The notes beneath the pieces are model-generated. The model had not been told where the DNA came from and made no database searches. It was given only the letters and a program-made list of their open reading frames with translations. From Dendrolimus kikuchii (lineage: Eukaryota; Arthropoda; Insecta; Lepidoptera; Lasiocampidae): 64,000 bases of DNA. Shown one piece after another: positions 50,536-60,857 of the stretch (the first letter of the stretch is position 1; every line of letters starts with the position of its first letter). Location: the NCBI GenBank assembly GCA_019925095.2, contig CM034414.1, positions 3,636,001 to 3,700,000 on the forward strand, given 5' to 3'. A program made the translations under genes and the position numbers.

Positions 50536-50580
50536 GAGTTTGTAGGCTTCTTTATGGTTCTTAAAGAAGCCTACAAACTC
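50536..50580. repeat. Perfect 19-bp hairpin in the last intron of gene 1
   Basis: GAGTTTGTAGGCTTCTTTA (50536-50554), a 7-nt loop, and its exact complement at 50562-50580. A partial second copy (TTCTTAAAGAAGCCTA) is at 55242-55260. Confidence 0.85.
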
Positions 50581-51285
50581 AATATGAATAACAGCGTTAG
50601 TATTCTTTTAAGTTTTCGCAACTAGTACACATAATTAAAACTACGCTTTAACGATTTTCAGCGCTGTATTTTATTTGACTTTTTATTCGGACGTTTCGGT
50701 TATTTTTCAGTTGCCGTGATCACGGAAGACAATAATGTCAAGCGTCAATGAGTAATGTTAAAGTAGTCCTTGTTCATTTTCATCCTAATAATAAAATTAC
50801 ATTTAATTTCTAAACGTCGAAATAAAAATTAAATAACATGCGACCCTTAAAACCGTTAAAACGTAGTTTTACCTAGGACCCTTTACAACTTTCATAGGAT
50901 ATATTGACAATAATATTGATGTTAGAAGAAAGAAAGAAAGAAATCAGGTTTATTGCTTAAACGAACAATACGAACATACATAGGTAAAATAACTCGCAAA
51001 CGCAGACTATGAAAACATTTTAATGTAAGTCCTAAACGTTACATCAAGTTTAGCATTATTGTTCGTCTGTTGGACCAATGCTAATTTTCTGCTTGTTATG
51101 TCACTTCTGGCATTATAAATATGTTTATACTGACTTTCTCTTTATTTTAATCCAATATTCAATTATAAAAAAATGCACTAACTTTCTGTCCTTGGAATAC
51201 GATGATATTTAAATGTATGTGTGTACATATATATATATCTATAAACATTTTTATATACATGGTGTATGTGGCCGGATTTCCACAG
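50581..51285. other. No gene seen
   Basis: 50606-50735 repeats blocks seen at 37095-37135 and 40940-40985. The rest is AT-rich. I looked here for the missing transporter exon and found no candidate with matching phase and residues. Confidence 0.4.
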
Positions 51286-51290
51286 AATCC

Positions 51291-51601
51291 TATCCGTGCA
51301 GGAACGGAGAAAGAATACAATTTCCTGCGGCCGGGCGGCCTGTCGTAAGAGGGGACTAAACAACCCACAGCCAGGTGGTAGGACATTTGCCCGACTGGAT
51401 GGCTACCACCCCTGGTCTAGAGTATGCCGCCATAACAACCTTGATTTGTGTTCCGGCATTAGTGACCAGGTTCCAATCTCCCTTAAGAGAGCAGCAGCGC
51501 ATTTGTAGCACCTTTGGTGTTGCAAATGTCCATAGACGATGGTAACCGCTTTCCATCAAGTGGGCCGTCTGCCCGTCTGCTGAACTCCTGCAAAAAAAAA
51601 G
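51291..51601 (+). repeat. Family A repeat, near full length
   Basis: TATCCGTGCAGGAACGGAGA to CTCCTGCAAAAAAAAAGAA; one of the copies closest to the consensus. Confidence 0.88.
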
Positions 51602-51839
51602 AATACTTAAGGAATGTATCCGGGCATCCGAATAAAACCGCTGCTTAGCAAATAGCTCAACTCAACTCAACTTTGCGCGTCCGTTGTTGTGTATACAAAA
51701 AGTAATAAATATGAATACGTATAACTTACATAGCACGTAGTTTACGTCCGCTAGCACGCCGCACTTTACACAATCACAGAAAATATAAGTTCAAAGTTCA
51801 CTGGGCCGGCCTTTGATATTGTTTTTATATTAAAAGTAT

Positions 51840-52030
51840 GTTGAGAAGTTTAGTGTCCCAGGGTTCGAAGAGAAGTCTTGCAGCCGCGCCGTCGCCGTTG
51901 CCTTTCGCGCGTACTCGGTGTTGGGGGGACGGAGATAGACATATATACACATTACTATAGTAGAGAGAGAGAGAGAAGAGTATACTATGTAATGTATGAA
52001 AGTGTAATCTGGCAACCATGCTTGATTTTC
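51840..52030. other. GC-richer unassigned sequence
   Basis: AGCCGCGCCGTCGCCGTTGC and a (GA)n run at 51962-51977. Short frames on both strands only; possibly repeat-derived. Confidence 0.3.
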
Positions 52031-52387
52031 CCGCTTAAATAATAAACATAATATGGATATGTATTTAATATTAATAGGTGTATTTATATATGTCTATTAA
52101 GAGCAGTTCTTACTTATGTAATATTTTACTTACTTGTATGTTCATTATTGAATAAAATATAATGTAAGTAACTGCATATCGTGTAATATTTATGTATACC
52201 ACCCTTGACCAATATAATCTGTTTTATTCCTGTCACGGGTTGTCTGGAAGAGATCGCTTCTTAGCGATAAAACCGCCCACTGTGCACATTTAAAACATTT
52301 TTAGGCTATAAGTTTTTCTGTTTCTTTCTGTAATAGTGTTATCTCTCTCTGTCTCTTTTTCTGAATTATCCAATTACATATTTTGAA

Positions 52388-52691
52388 AGTCGTGGTAGCG
52401 TAATGGCTAGCGCACGCGTCCCAGACCCAAAGGGCGCGGGTTCCATCCTGGCCGGAACGCATGCACCGCTTCGGCAGTTTTCTGACCTAATGTGCATATT
52501 GTTACGATTACCACGTGCTAATAACGGTGAAGGAAAACATCGTGATGCAACCTGCACATCGAGATAACCGATGTGTCAAACCTGCCAAGCCGCCTTGGAC
52601 AAGCGTGGCGGGTATACTGTCCGTTCCCCTATAGTGGGAGGCCCGAGCCCAGCAGTGGGACATTCATGGGCTGCTATTATTATATTATTAT
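52388..52691 (+). mobile_element. Family H tRNA-derived SINE, full length, 10-bp target-site duplication
   Basis: The head has an A-box-like TGGTAGCGTAATGGCTAGCG and a B-box-like GGGTTCCATCC. The body has GGTGAAGGAAAACATCG, CTGCACATCGAGATAACCG and GCCCAGCAGTGGGAC, and the tail is (ATTATT)n. ATATTTTGAA is duplicated at 52378-52387 and 52692-52701. Confidence 0.92.
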
Positions 52692-52701
52692 ATATTTTGA
52701 A

Positions 52702-53252
52702 GTTCCTAACACTAAAAATAAATAGGTTCATAGAAATAGATACCTGATACATTTAAGATTTTGGGGGATGTTTTCAAAATAGTATAATTTTGGCGATATA
52801 TTTCCTGTCTTATGGGGAGTTTTCGAAATTCAAGTTAAACACCCTGAGTTGTGAATTACGCAGGCACGACTGTATCTATCTCTTTCTAACAAGCTTTGAA
52901 CGCCATAAGTGAAAACAGTTCCAATGTAATGTATGTTGTACGTACCTTAATATAGTTTCTATGACTTTAGTAAATATTCTAATGCTCGGGCTCCGTCTGG
53001 GACAATGTTATAATTGTTGACTCTGGACAATTTTTATAGCGTTAAAAACACGCTTTGTTTTTACATTAGTGAATACACGTAAGTTATCTGTCAATATTTA
53101 ACATCATTAACAAAATAACAATATCGCATCACAAATAACGCATAATACTTATAGCTACATTTGCGTGAAACGATCATTAACTATAACATTATACCAGATG
53201 GAGCAGTAACATAAGTAAAATTATTGATACAATAATTATTTTATTTTTTACA
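52702..53252. other. No gene seen (end of last intron)
   Basis: AT-rich. Parts (ATGCTCGGGCTCCGTCTGGG, AACATTATACCAGATG) resemble sequence at 15990-16020 and 42600-42780, so probably a dispersed repeat. Confidence 0.35.
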
Positions 53253-53253
53253 G

Positions 53254-53285
53254 GTCTTCTAATGCCAGAAGGTGCTTTTGTTTGA
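53254..53285 (+). CDS. CNT: CNT nucleoside transporter, terminal exon
   Basis: Acceptor TTATTTTTTACAG. Read in phase 1 it gives (G)LLMPEGAFV and a TGA. GLL.P resembles the end of the last membrane helix in the family (AGILY.P). The phase does not match the exon ending at 48143 (phase 0). An exon of 3n+1 bases is therefore expected between them. Direct joining would give Val-Phe-stop. Confidence 0.72.
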
Positions 53286-53366
53286 TAAACCCAAGATGAC
53301 ATTAGTTATTATTTATAACTTAACTGGTTATTGACTTAATTTAAATTTTATTATATTATAAAACTT

Positions 53367-53372
53367 AATAAA
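53367..53372 (+). terminator. Candidate polyadenylation signal AATAAA for gene 1
   Basis: The first AATAAA after the stop codon, 82 bp downstream, followed by T/GT-rich sequence (GTGTTTTAATGTGTGTTT). Confidence 0.6.
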
Positions 53373-53559
53373 TACAGTGTTTTAATGTGTGTTTAGAAAT
53401 ATATAATATATTTTTTTACAAACTTTGTTTTTTATGTTTATTATACACCTCTGGGTCGTGTTTTGAAAACAATACTCTTCTACAAAATAATTCTTGAGAC
53501 AATGGTAACATTGAAGATATGAGTGAATGAAAGAGTTGTGTATTTGTAAAATCGAATAC

Positions 53560-53800
53560 AAGTATAATGGTGTGTTCACATTCCCGGAAAGCTTCCCTTT
53601 TCCGGCAACATTTCCTCTTTCGCCTTTATACGGCCGGTTTTAAGCAGAGGGCGCTGCACACATGCGTCTCATTGGCCGAGCCGAATCTTCAATGGCTGCC
53701 TAAATATCGTCGCGACGACACGCTCGCCGATAAATTACGAAGATAACATTTTAGCACGTCATGTCATTATTATAAGTATAAGATTGTTTTTCTTTCCTTT
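53560..53800. other. Moderately GC-rich spacer between the two genes
   Basis: CATTCCCGGAAAGC, TACGGCCGGTTTTAAGC and ATCGTCGCGACGACACG stand out from AT-rich flanks. Could hold regulatory DNA or a repeat; nothing specific is recognised. Confidence 0.3.
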
Positions 53801-54484
53801 TATTGTCTTGGTCTTATTGAGTATGCATTGCTTGCTACAACTCCATTAATTCTTCAAACAGTAATTCTGTAACATACTTCTGTACAAAACTTATAAAAAA
53901 AAAGAATTTGAGATATAAATAGAATATGAAATGTAAAGAAAAACAATATTTAGCTAGACGTGTTGCTGGGGAGTTTCTTGCCGCTTCTTCTCCTTTACAG
54001 CATCAACACGTTGCGAAGCGGTGTACATAGAATAGGGAGTAAAAATTGAATTTTAACTTACATGTATGACCTTCAAAGGCTGTTCTCCAGTGGAACTTAT
54101 TTTGAATAAAAACTTGAATTTGAATTAGTCCAAATAACGTCGGAAAACGACTGTATTGTGCCCTAAAACCGTTCCTTGAAGTGCCAACTGTATCCCGGAC
54201 ATCTGGTGTAGTGTTTGCGTCATACTAAGACGTACCAATCCAGCCGAGATCCTGGATCATTCCTTACATTGTTCCAATGATGGTAAGCGTTCATTCTTTT
54301 CTACTTGGTCTCGAGGCTTTGCGAGGCCGCATCAGGTCTGACAGAGAATCAGGGTTTGCTCCGGCTAAGTAGCCATTCATATTTTATCAAGACTTACACC
54401 ATCTAGTAATGGTCTAGGACTAGACATTAAAACAACTAAGTATATTTGACCTTGGTTTTAAAAATAGCAAGTGATGATGTACAT
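53800..54484. other. No gene seen
   Basis: Contains TTGCTGGGGAGTTTCTTGCC and GAATTTGAATTAG-type sequence partly repeated near 57440-57475 and 57800-57905. Probable dispersed repeat. Confidence 0.4.
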
Positions 54485-54607
54485 ACATTTATACACTCAT
54501 AACTTCACGCCAGTTCCCTTGCGGGGTAGGCACGAAGAACAGAGCGCCATTCAGGCTTATTCTTACACACCTCACTTGCTTCTTTGACATTCATAACTCT
54601 TGTCATG
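54485..54607 (-). mobile_element. Family B RTE 3' end fragment
   Basis: ATTTATACACTCATAACTTC is a decayed tail. The last ~35 codons of the ORF follow on the minus strand, ending at CTTGTCATG. Confidence 0.8.
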
Positions 54608-54630
54608 TAAGTGATGAAGTAGCAGGAGTT

Positions 54631-54938
54631 TATCCGTGCAGGAACGGAGAAAGAATACAATTTCCTGCGGCCGGGCGGCCTGTCGTAAGAGGCGACTAAA
54701 CAACACACAGCCAGGTGGTAGGGCATATGCCCGACTAGATGGCTACCACCCCTGGTCTAAAGGATGTCGCCATAACAACCTTGAGTTGTGTTCCGGCATT
54801 AGTGACTAGGTTCCAGTCTCCTTTAAGAGAGCAGCAGCGCATTTGTAGCACCTTTTGTTGCAAATGTCTATAGGCGATGGTAACCGCTTTCTATCAAGTG
54901 GGCCGTCTGCCTGTCTGCTGAACTCTTACAATAAAAAA
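54631..54938 (+). repeat. Family A repeat, near full length
   Basis: TTATCCGTGCAGGAACGGAG to ACTCTTACAATAAAAAAATG. Confidence 0.88.
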
Positions 54939-55105
54939 ATGTAGCTATAATAGTGAAAAGAAAACTATGATTTCCATTTTCCAATAATAATAATAATCTT
55001 CGTCTTTATATTTACATAGCCGCTTTCGGTGTATTTGTCTGTTTGTATATCCGCTCACTATTTGAGTGGTTTTCACCATCCGTTAAGTTATTACTTTACA
55101 CTTGC

Positions 55106-55213
55106 AGGAACGGAGAAAGAATACAATTTTATAAGGCGACAAAACAACCAACAGCCGGGTGGTAGGGTAGGATATTTGCCCATCTGGATGGCTACTACCT
55201 CTGGTCTAGAGTA
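55106..55213 (+). repeat. Family A fragment, 5' part with internal deletion
   Basis: TGCAGGAACGGAGAAAGAAT, then a deletion of the GC-rich block, then GGGTGGTAGGGTAGGATATT to GGTCTAGAGTAAG. Confidence 0.7.
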
Positions 55214-55577
55214 AGTTTCAGACGTAATAATTTAGAGTAAGGTTCTTAAAGAAGCCTAAAAACTTGCTCTAACTCAATATGAATAAGGCCGTGACAATTT
55301 AGTCTCAATAGAGGTTGCTATTCGTCTGTCCTCAAGAAACTAGTTCCAGACGAAAAAAAAGAATACTAAATTCAAAATTCAGACAGCTGTCAACAAAAAT
55401 GTCACAACACTATGCACTATGCATTTGCAACGATTTTATATTTTATAAAAACATTCGATACAAAACAAATTTACAACAGTTATGATACCAAATCAAAATT
55501 GCGAAATATACGCTAGTGTTTTATTTTATTTAATAATCAAAATTTATAGTTTTTTGTATAGTAAATATATAAGTGGT

Positions 55578-55743
55578 ATGTATAACAAACGACAACCCAC
55601 TTTGACTAGTATTCCTGAAAGAAACGAAACTGAGGAAGAACTTATATTAAAGAAATGGGTGCCAAAGAAAAAACACGAGGTTCTCAAGGCGAAGTATAAA
55701 TGCTTAAAGAAGTTGTTCCAGATATATGATGCCAGTGTCATAG
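55578..55743 (+). CDS. Gene 2 (zinc-finger protein), first visible exon
   Basis: The frame from ATG 55578 reads MYNKRQPTLTSIPERNETEE, ELILKKWVPKKKHEVLKAKY and KCLKKLFQIYDASVI, ending at a GTAAAT donor in phase 1. The frame is open upstream to an ATG at 55482, but that extension is hydrophobic and AT-rich (FYLIIKIYSFLYSKYI) and is more likely leader or UTR. The exon is Lys/Glu-rich and could form a short coiled coil. I do not recognise the protein. The call rests on the donor, the phase match with the next exon and the sequence character. Confidence 0.6.
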
Positions 55744-55936
55744 GTAAATCCTTTGTCTGCTCTTGTTTCTTCTATTTCAAATATGGGCACATGTGTAGAC
55801 GATGCCACGCCACACGCGTACGCCCGCTTACAGATCGCGCACCCGACAATGACGTGTGTCATATACCTCGTCGTGCACATCGCCAAACAGCATAGTAGTG
55901 GTGACACGTGGCATTTATGGGTTTTTAAAAAAAAAT

Positions 55937-56164
55937 TATTGCAGGAGTTCAGCAGACAGGCAGACGGCCCACTTGATGGAAAGCGGTTACCATCGCCTAT
56001 GGACATTTACAACACCAAAAGGTGCTACAAATGCGCTGCGGCACTCTTAAGTAAGACTGGAACCTGGTCACTAATGCCGTAACACAACTCATGGTTGTTA
56101 TGGTGACATACTTTAGACCAGGGGTGGTAGCCATCCAATCGGGCAAACACCCTGCCACCTGGTT
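55937..56164 (-). repeat. Family A repeat, 5'-truncated
   Basis: TTATTGCAGGAGTTCAGCAG to ACCCTGCCACCTGG; the element 5' third is missing. Confidence 0.83.
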
Positions 56165-56451
56165 AACACTTAAATAGAAATATTGTTTATATATTTTTTA
56201 TAAATTATATCTTAATGTGCTATTTTGTTGTATGTATAACCTATATTTCTGGAAAATGTTTTCAAAATCCGTTCTGCATTTTTTAGGTGAATAAGTGACA
56301 ACTATGCAACTACATACATTAGTTAATAGTCGTTTAAATTGAGTTTTGATAAAAATGTTTAAAGCATCAAAACACTTTAAAAACTGCAATCGGTTTTCAA
56401 CGATTTAAACGCCGCCATTTTGGCGCGTTTCATTCTGCTGATTTTTTCATC

Positions 56452-56697
56452 ACACAACGACCACGTTTACGACCGCGATTTTTCCCATTCCACTTGCTTG
56501 TCGGCGTTACAATCGTAAGCCCAAATGGAACGGCTATTCGACCAACCTCTTGACATGGGTCATTGTGAGCGTTGTATGATCGAAAATGATGACGTCATTA
56601 GTGACGTTTTCGCCACGGCCATAACGACCGCGGTCGCTTTGTGGAACGACTAACGGAGCATTTTGGGCGTTATGAGCTACTAATAGAACGCCCTGAA
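56452..56697 (+). mobile_element. Family F TIR element, left end truncated
   Basis: CACACAACGACCACGTTTAC through AAATGATGACGTCATTAGTG to CTACTAATAGAACGCCC. Confidence 0.75.
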
Positions 56698-56974
56698 TAG
56701 CTTTGGCGTTGTGTTAACTCTAAAATCACTTATCACTTTTTATATAAGTATGGTTTTGTTGACAATCTGAACGCGTACTGTGACGTCACTACTCAATATA
56801 AGCGATTTACGGTAGGAAAAATAATGGTATATAACTACTCTTGCCTCACGTTTCATCCACCAATTATTGATGTATGAGCGGAGTTAAAGACTATGGTTAA
56901 TACATGAACTTGATGCTATGTAAATAATGATAGACGATATCGCTGTTAGAGTTGCGAATAAGATTGGGCATTTG

Positions 56975-57142
56975 TCTAATGGAAAGCGGTTACCATCGCC
57001 TATGGATATTGGCAACACCAAAGGTGCCACAAATGCGCTACTGCTCTCTTAGGGGAGACTGGAACCTGGTCACTAATGCCGGAACACAACTCAAGGTTGT
57101 TATGGCCACATACTTTAGATCAGGGGTGATAGCTATTCATCA
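56975..57142 (-). repeat. Family A fragment, truncated at both ends
   Basis: TAATGGAAAGCGGTTACCAT to GGGGTGATAGCTATTCATC. Confidence 0.75.
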
Positions 57143-57489
57143 TTAGAATAGTGATGAACATATCACGTAAACGATAAGCTTTCTGTATATATAGTCTAAG
57201 TTAAATTTGGAACAATTAAGAATTTAATATACTACAAGAGCACAACAACTCGTCGTCTCATATTGTACTCCCCTCATGGCGATTGAGTTTTGGACTCTCG
57301 CCAGTGGTGCATCAGCCTATTCAACGGGGTAACCGTCATTGCCGCACAACCTTATAAACCCCACACATACTTCTGTATTTATTAAATACAAGAGAATGAG
57401 ATATAGAAATATGAAGAAACGAATTTTTAGTTACACGTATTGCTGTGGAGTATCTTGCTGCTTCTTCCCCTTAAACATTTTTTATTCTA

Positions 57490-57795
57490 TTTTATTGCAG
57501 TTCAGCAGACAGGTAACCGGTCCACTTGATGGAAAGCGGTTACCATCGCCTATGGACATTTACAACACCAAAGGTGCTATAAATGCGCTGCTGCTCTCTT
57601 AAGGGAGACTGGAACCTGGTCACCAATGCCGCAATACAACACAAGGTTGTTATGGCGGCATCTTATAGACCAGTGGTGGTAGCCATTCAGTCGGTCAAAT
57701 GCCCTACCACCTGGCTGTGGGTTGTTTTGTCGCCTCTTACGACAGGCCGCCCGGCCGCAGGAAATTGTATTCTTTCTCCGTTCCTGCACGGATAG
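57490..57795 (-). repeat. Family A repeat, near full length
   Basis: TTTTATTGCAGTTCAGCAGA to TTCCTGCACGGATAG. Confidence 0.87.
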
Positions 57796-57960
57796 AACAT
57801 GATGCGAAGCGGTGTACATAGAATAGGAAGTAAATTAAAATTGTTACTTATAACCTTTTAAAAATATGCTTCAGAGGAACTTATTTTTAATAAAAATTTG
57901 GATTTGAATTTCCCACATCTTCTGATGTTCTTTCATGACTTTTCAAAGGTATATTACCAG

Positions 57961-58584
57961 AAGCATTACCAGAGCAAGAAGAAGAACAGCATGTAAGAAA
58001 AAGGCGTAAACGTTCACATAGAACAAAGACAGACGCTTGTGCTGGCACCAGAGAGGTTTGCAATGGCGATATAGCACATACAGACAGCGAGAACCAATCT
58101 ATAGCCACGGCTGTTATGAAAGACTTGAATCTTAATCAATATTCCTGCACGTCAACTCAAATTGAAAGCATTAACAGTACTAAAAAGCAGGAAAACGCCG
58201 AATGCCAATGCCAATGTATAAACCCACCAATCTTACCGTACGTAGTCATGAATGAGAAAAGAAAATTGACCAGATTCCAATGTTTCATCCAAAGATTATT
58301 TGGTATTAGAAGAGAGAGTAACCATAAGAATCATATTCTACCTAACGGACATGTTTACGCGGCAAGCGATAATAATTTTAACTGTAGCTTTTGGGAGAAA
58401 AGGCGTAGAAGGGGATTGAGGTTTCGGAGGTTGAGGCGTCCGAAGAAAATTAACTCCGATGGTGCAATTAAAGATATGAGAAGTTCGATGATATTGACCT
58501 ATGTGCAGTCTGTGCAGAGGAATTGTTTGATGGATACAACGCCGCGGCATTGTCCGATAGTGGGATGTAGAATGATGTTTTATG
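57961..58584 (+). CDS. Gene 2 (zinc-finger protein), large exon
   Basis: The acceptor is TATATTACCAG at 57960; an alternative AAAG at 57948 keeps the same frame with four more residues. The donor is GTAAGA; phase 1 in, phase 1 out. It encodes EALPEQEEEQHVRKRRKRSH, a nuclear-localisation-like basic cluster, an acidic/polar stretch, ECQCQCINPPILPYVVMNEK, RFQCFIQRLFGIRR, another basic cluster KRRRRGLRFRRLRRPKK, and HCPIVGCRMMFYG. The final CPIVGC is the Cys-x4-Cys half of a zinc finger whose His half is in the next exon. Nuclear location is inferred from the basic clusters. Not recognised as a known family. Confidence 0.68.
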
Positions 58585-58619
58585 GTAAGAGTTCTGAGCT
58601 CTGTTTTAACTTATCATTG

Positions 58620-59130
58620 ATATTCAATAAATCTGATGTTTGAGAAATCTCTTATCATCATAACTAATTCTGAAAACCGACGTCTGTTAGTCTCAGATAA
58701 GTAAAATCTAATCTATTTATTTTATTATCTATCGTATGACTAAAATATAAACAAAAATCTGGATTGCAATCTACTCGTACAAATAAGTGCATGCATATAT
58801 AATATTAAAATAATTGACCAAGCGTGTATAATTCGGGTGCGTGTATAATGGTCTGACTCACTACAACACCAGGGCCCGAGGTTCGATTCCTGGCATGATA
58901 AATTTAGTAAATGAACTTCCTGTTATTTTCTATTCTCTGAATGTCTGGAATCTGCCCCAGAGCGATCCGTTGTATGAAAGAAAAGTAAAATGAATGATAG
59001 AATTAAATTAATATATATTCATTCGAATGAAATAAAATGATCAATTACTCAAAACACAAGCGTAATTAATATACTTAGCTATCTATATACAACTTAACAA
59101 AATTCTTACACTGTACCCCCTTAACAAGCA
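58620..59130. other. No gene seen; one tRNA-like SINE remnant
   Basis: 58838-58900 has GGTTCGATTCC (perfect B box) after GTGTATAATGGTCTGAC, a decayed tRNA-derived head. It cannot be folded into a full tRNA by eye. The rest is AT-rich. Confidence 0.45.
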
Positions 59131-59536
59131 TAAATGAAGACATGAGTGGATGAAGGTGATAAGTCGCATAATTCCAATTCTGAGTAAATCGAGATAAAAG
59201 TTTTACTTTTATTTTTTGAGATAAGTCTCTTCGAAACTGATATTTGTACTAATGAATCATGCAAAGTTGCGTAAATAACCTTAATTATTAATGGTATGAT
59301 AGCAATTAAACACTTGTAATATATTTTATTATATAATTTGAAAAAAAAAACTGAACATAACTCCTTCTTCCATGAACAAAAGTAAACTCTTGTACACTTT
59401 AAGCTATACAAAATGAGGTGTTAAGTAGGAATGTAAGTAAACAATGTCTCATTTTTTCTTATAACTAAACAATATAAAAGAAAACGTAAACTTATAGCAG
59501 TGATCATTTGTGTGTAAAGTCTTAACTTTTTTTTTA

Positions 59537-59620
59537 TTTTTATTGCAAAAGTTCAGCAGAATGAAAGCGGTGAACTTTTCACTGGATGAAAAGCGGTTAC
59601 CCTCGCCTATAGAAGTTTGA
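59537..59620 (-). repeat. Family A fragment inside the TIR transposon
   Basis: TTATTGCAAAAGTTCAGCAG through AAGCGGTTACCCTCGCCTAT. It has a short internal duplication and ends at a hairpin of GCCAAGAGTAATGTTTTA type (59620-59665). Confidence 0.6.
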
Positions 59621-59879
59621 AAGCCAAGAGTAATGTTTTAACTATAGTAAAAACATTACTCTCGGCTTAAAATCGACTCATAGAAGTAGCGATATTCTAG
59701 CTTCACGTACTTAAGTTGGTCTCGGAGATTCTCTTTTTTTTCCACTGACACAGCACCATATTTTCCGTTCATACGTGAAATTTCTATACGAGGGGCACAT
59801 GAGATCTTTTTTTTTAAATGTCCACCTTTTTGAAGGGTGTCATTTCATCGTATGTTTCTTTGTATAAATAGGAACCATA

Positions 59880-60435
59880 CTAATCCACGCGTATCCATTT
59901 AATGCCATCCCTAAAACTTACTTTTCCATTGCTGACATCTTTTTTTCTGTTAATCAAATTAAGTTTCTCTTGTAGCTCACCATTTTTTTTTAAATGTTCG
60001 GTCATATAAATAACAGTATTATTACGAGAAGATTTACCTATGATGCTCCGGTATTCGTCAGGAACATAAACTGTATCATGTTTCCTAAGGACTTTTTGAA
60101 TCCTACCAAAATCACGATCCGAATCTAAATAAGAATGGCCAACTTCGGGAAACTTCTGGTCGATTACTTTGAAATATCCTTTTAAGATAATGTATTGACA
60201 AAGTGCTATCATGTTAAAAAAATTATTTTGTCCGGCACATGAATCTGACCAAATCCATAAGTGATCTTTGTTTTGGCAACTTTGTTTTACCTCCACAAAT
60301 CTTAGAAGTGCGCTTGCGACTTCGATACTTCCGCGATCCGCTACATCTTCAGTCTATGTACAACATACGGCTTTTTCCTTACCTCCATCATTAATTTGAA
60401 TACCCATATTGTAAAACCACAGCTGGCGTAAGTAG
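59880..60435 (-). pseudogene. Transposon-derived protein (DUF7869-like), one internal stop
   Basis: The minus strand reads RQLWFYNMGIQINDGGKEKA, VCCT, a TAG where Trp is expected (near 60357), then TEDVADRGSIEVASALLRF. It continues into an open 138-codon frame with HLWIWSDSCAGQNNFFNMIA, VIDQKFPEVGHSYLDSDRDF, GRIQKVLRKHDTVYVPDEYR and DGIKWIRVD. From memory, SDSC.GQN....., GH....D..F..I and the vicinal Asp/His residues resemble transposon-linked proteins carrying DUF7869. Reaction unknown; nuclease/transposase activity is an inference from the TIR setting. Shorter than expected for the family. Confidence 0.55.
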
Positions 60436-60857
60436 AACGCTTTCGAAGTTGTCGCGAATGAATGAAGGTGATATATATGTCACATAACACCTTCATTCAC
60501 TGAAAAGTTACGTCGCGTCATTCGACCATCGAAAGCTGAGTGGAAGAAGGTGTTATATCCATACATATCACTTTCTTCCACGATAGAATAACAAAGTTTT
60601 TACTTTATTTATTTGGAAGGCGGTGATATGAGCCCATACCTCTTTCATTCAGGTGCCATTTTTAAACTGAACTGAACATAACCTTTTTCTTCTTTCTATT
60701 TTTTTATATGTGCCTTATATCAGTAGTATAAGGTCTGTAGCCATTTGGTACCGACTTATCACCTTCATCTACGCAAAAAAAGCAAAAAACCACCGAATAC
60801 GCGACATATCACCTTCATCCACTCACGTCTTCAAATGTTAAACAGATTTAATAAACT

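Larger units (their letters stand above)
59136..60833 (-). mobile_element. 1.7-kb TIR transposon with subterminal palindromes
   Basis: TGAAGACATGAGTGGATGAA (59136-) and the reverse complement of 60833 leftwards, TGAAGACGTGAGTGGATGAA, match at all but about 3 of the first 33 bases, including GGTGATA and GTCGC. The core word GAAGGTGATA recurs inside in palindromes (60460-60498, 60540-60581) and near 60625 and 60755. A decayed protein frame lies on the minus strand. The target-site duplication is not clear. Confidence 0.8.

Noticed and set aside
51061..51120. Frame FVCWTNANFLLVMSLLAL as the missing last-helix exon of the transporter
   Set aside because: It lacks the conserved Arg-Ala and Ala-Gly positions, reaches a stop and has no phase 1 donor.
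58838..58900. Functional tRNA gene
   Set aside because: Only the B box is clear; the other stems do not pair by eye.
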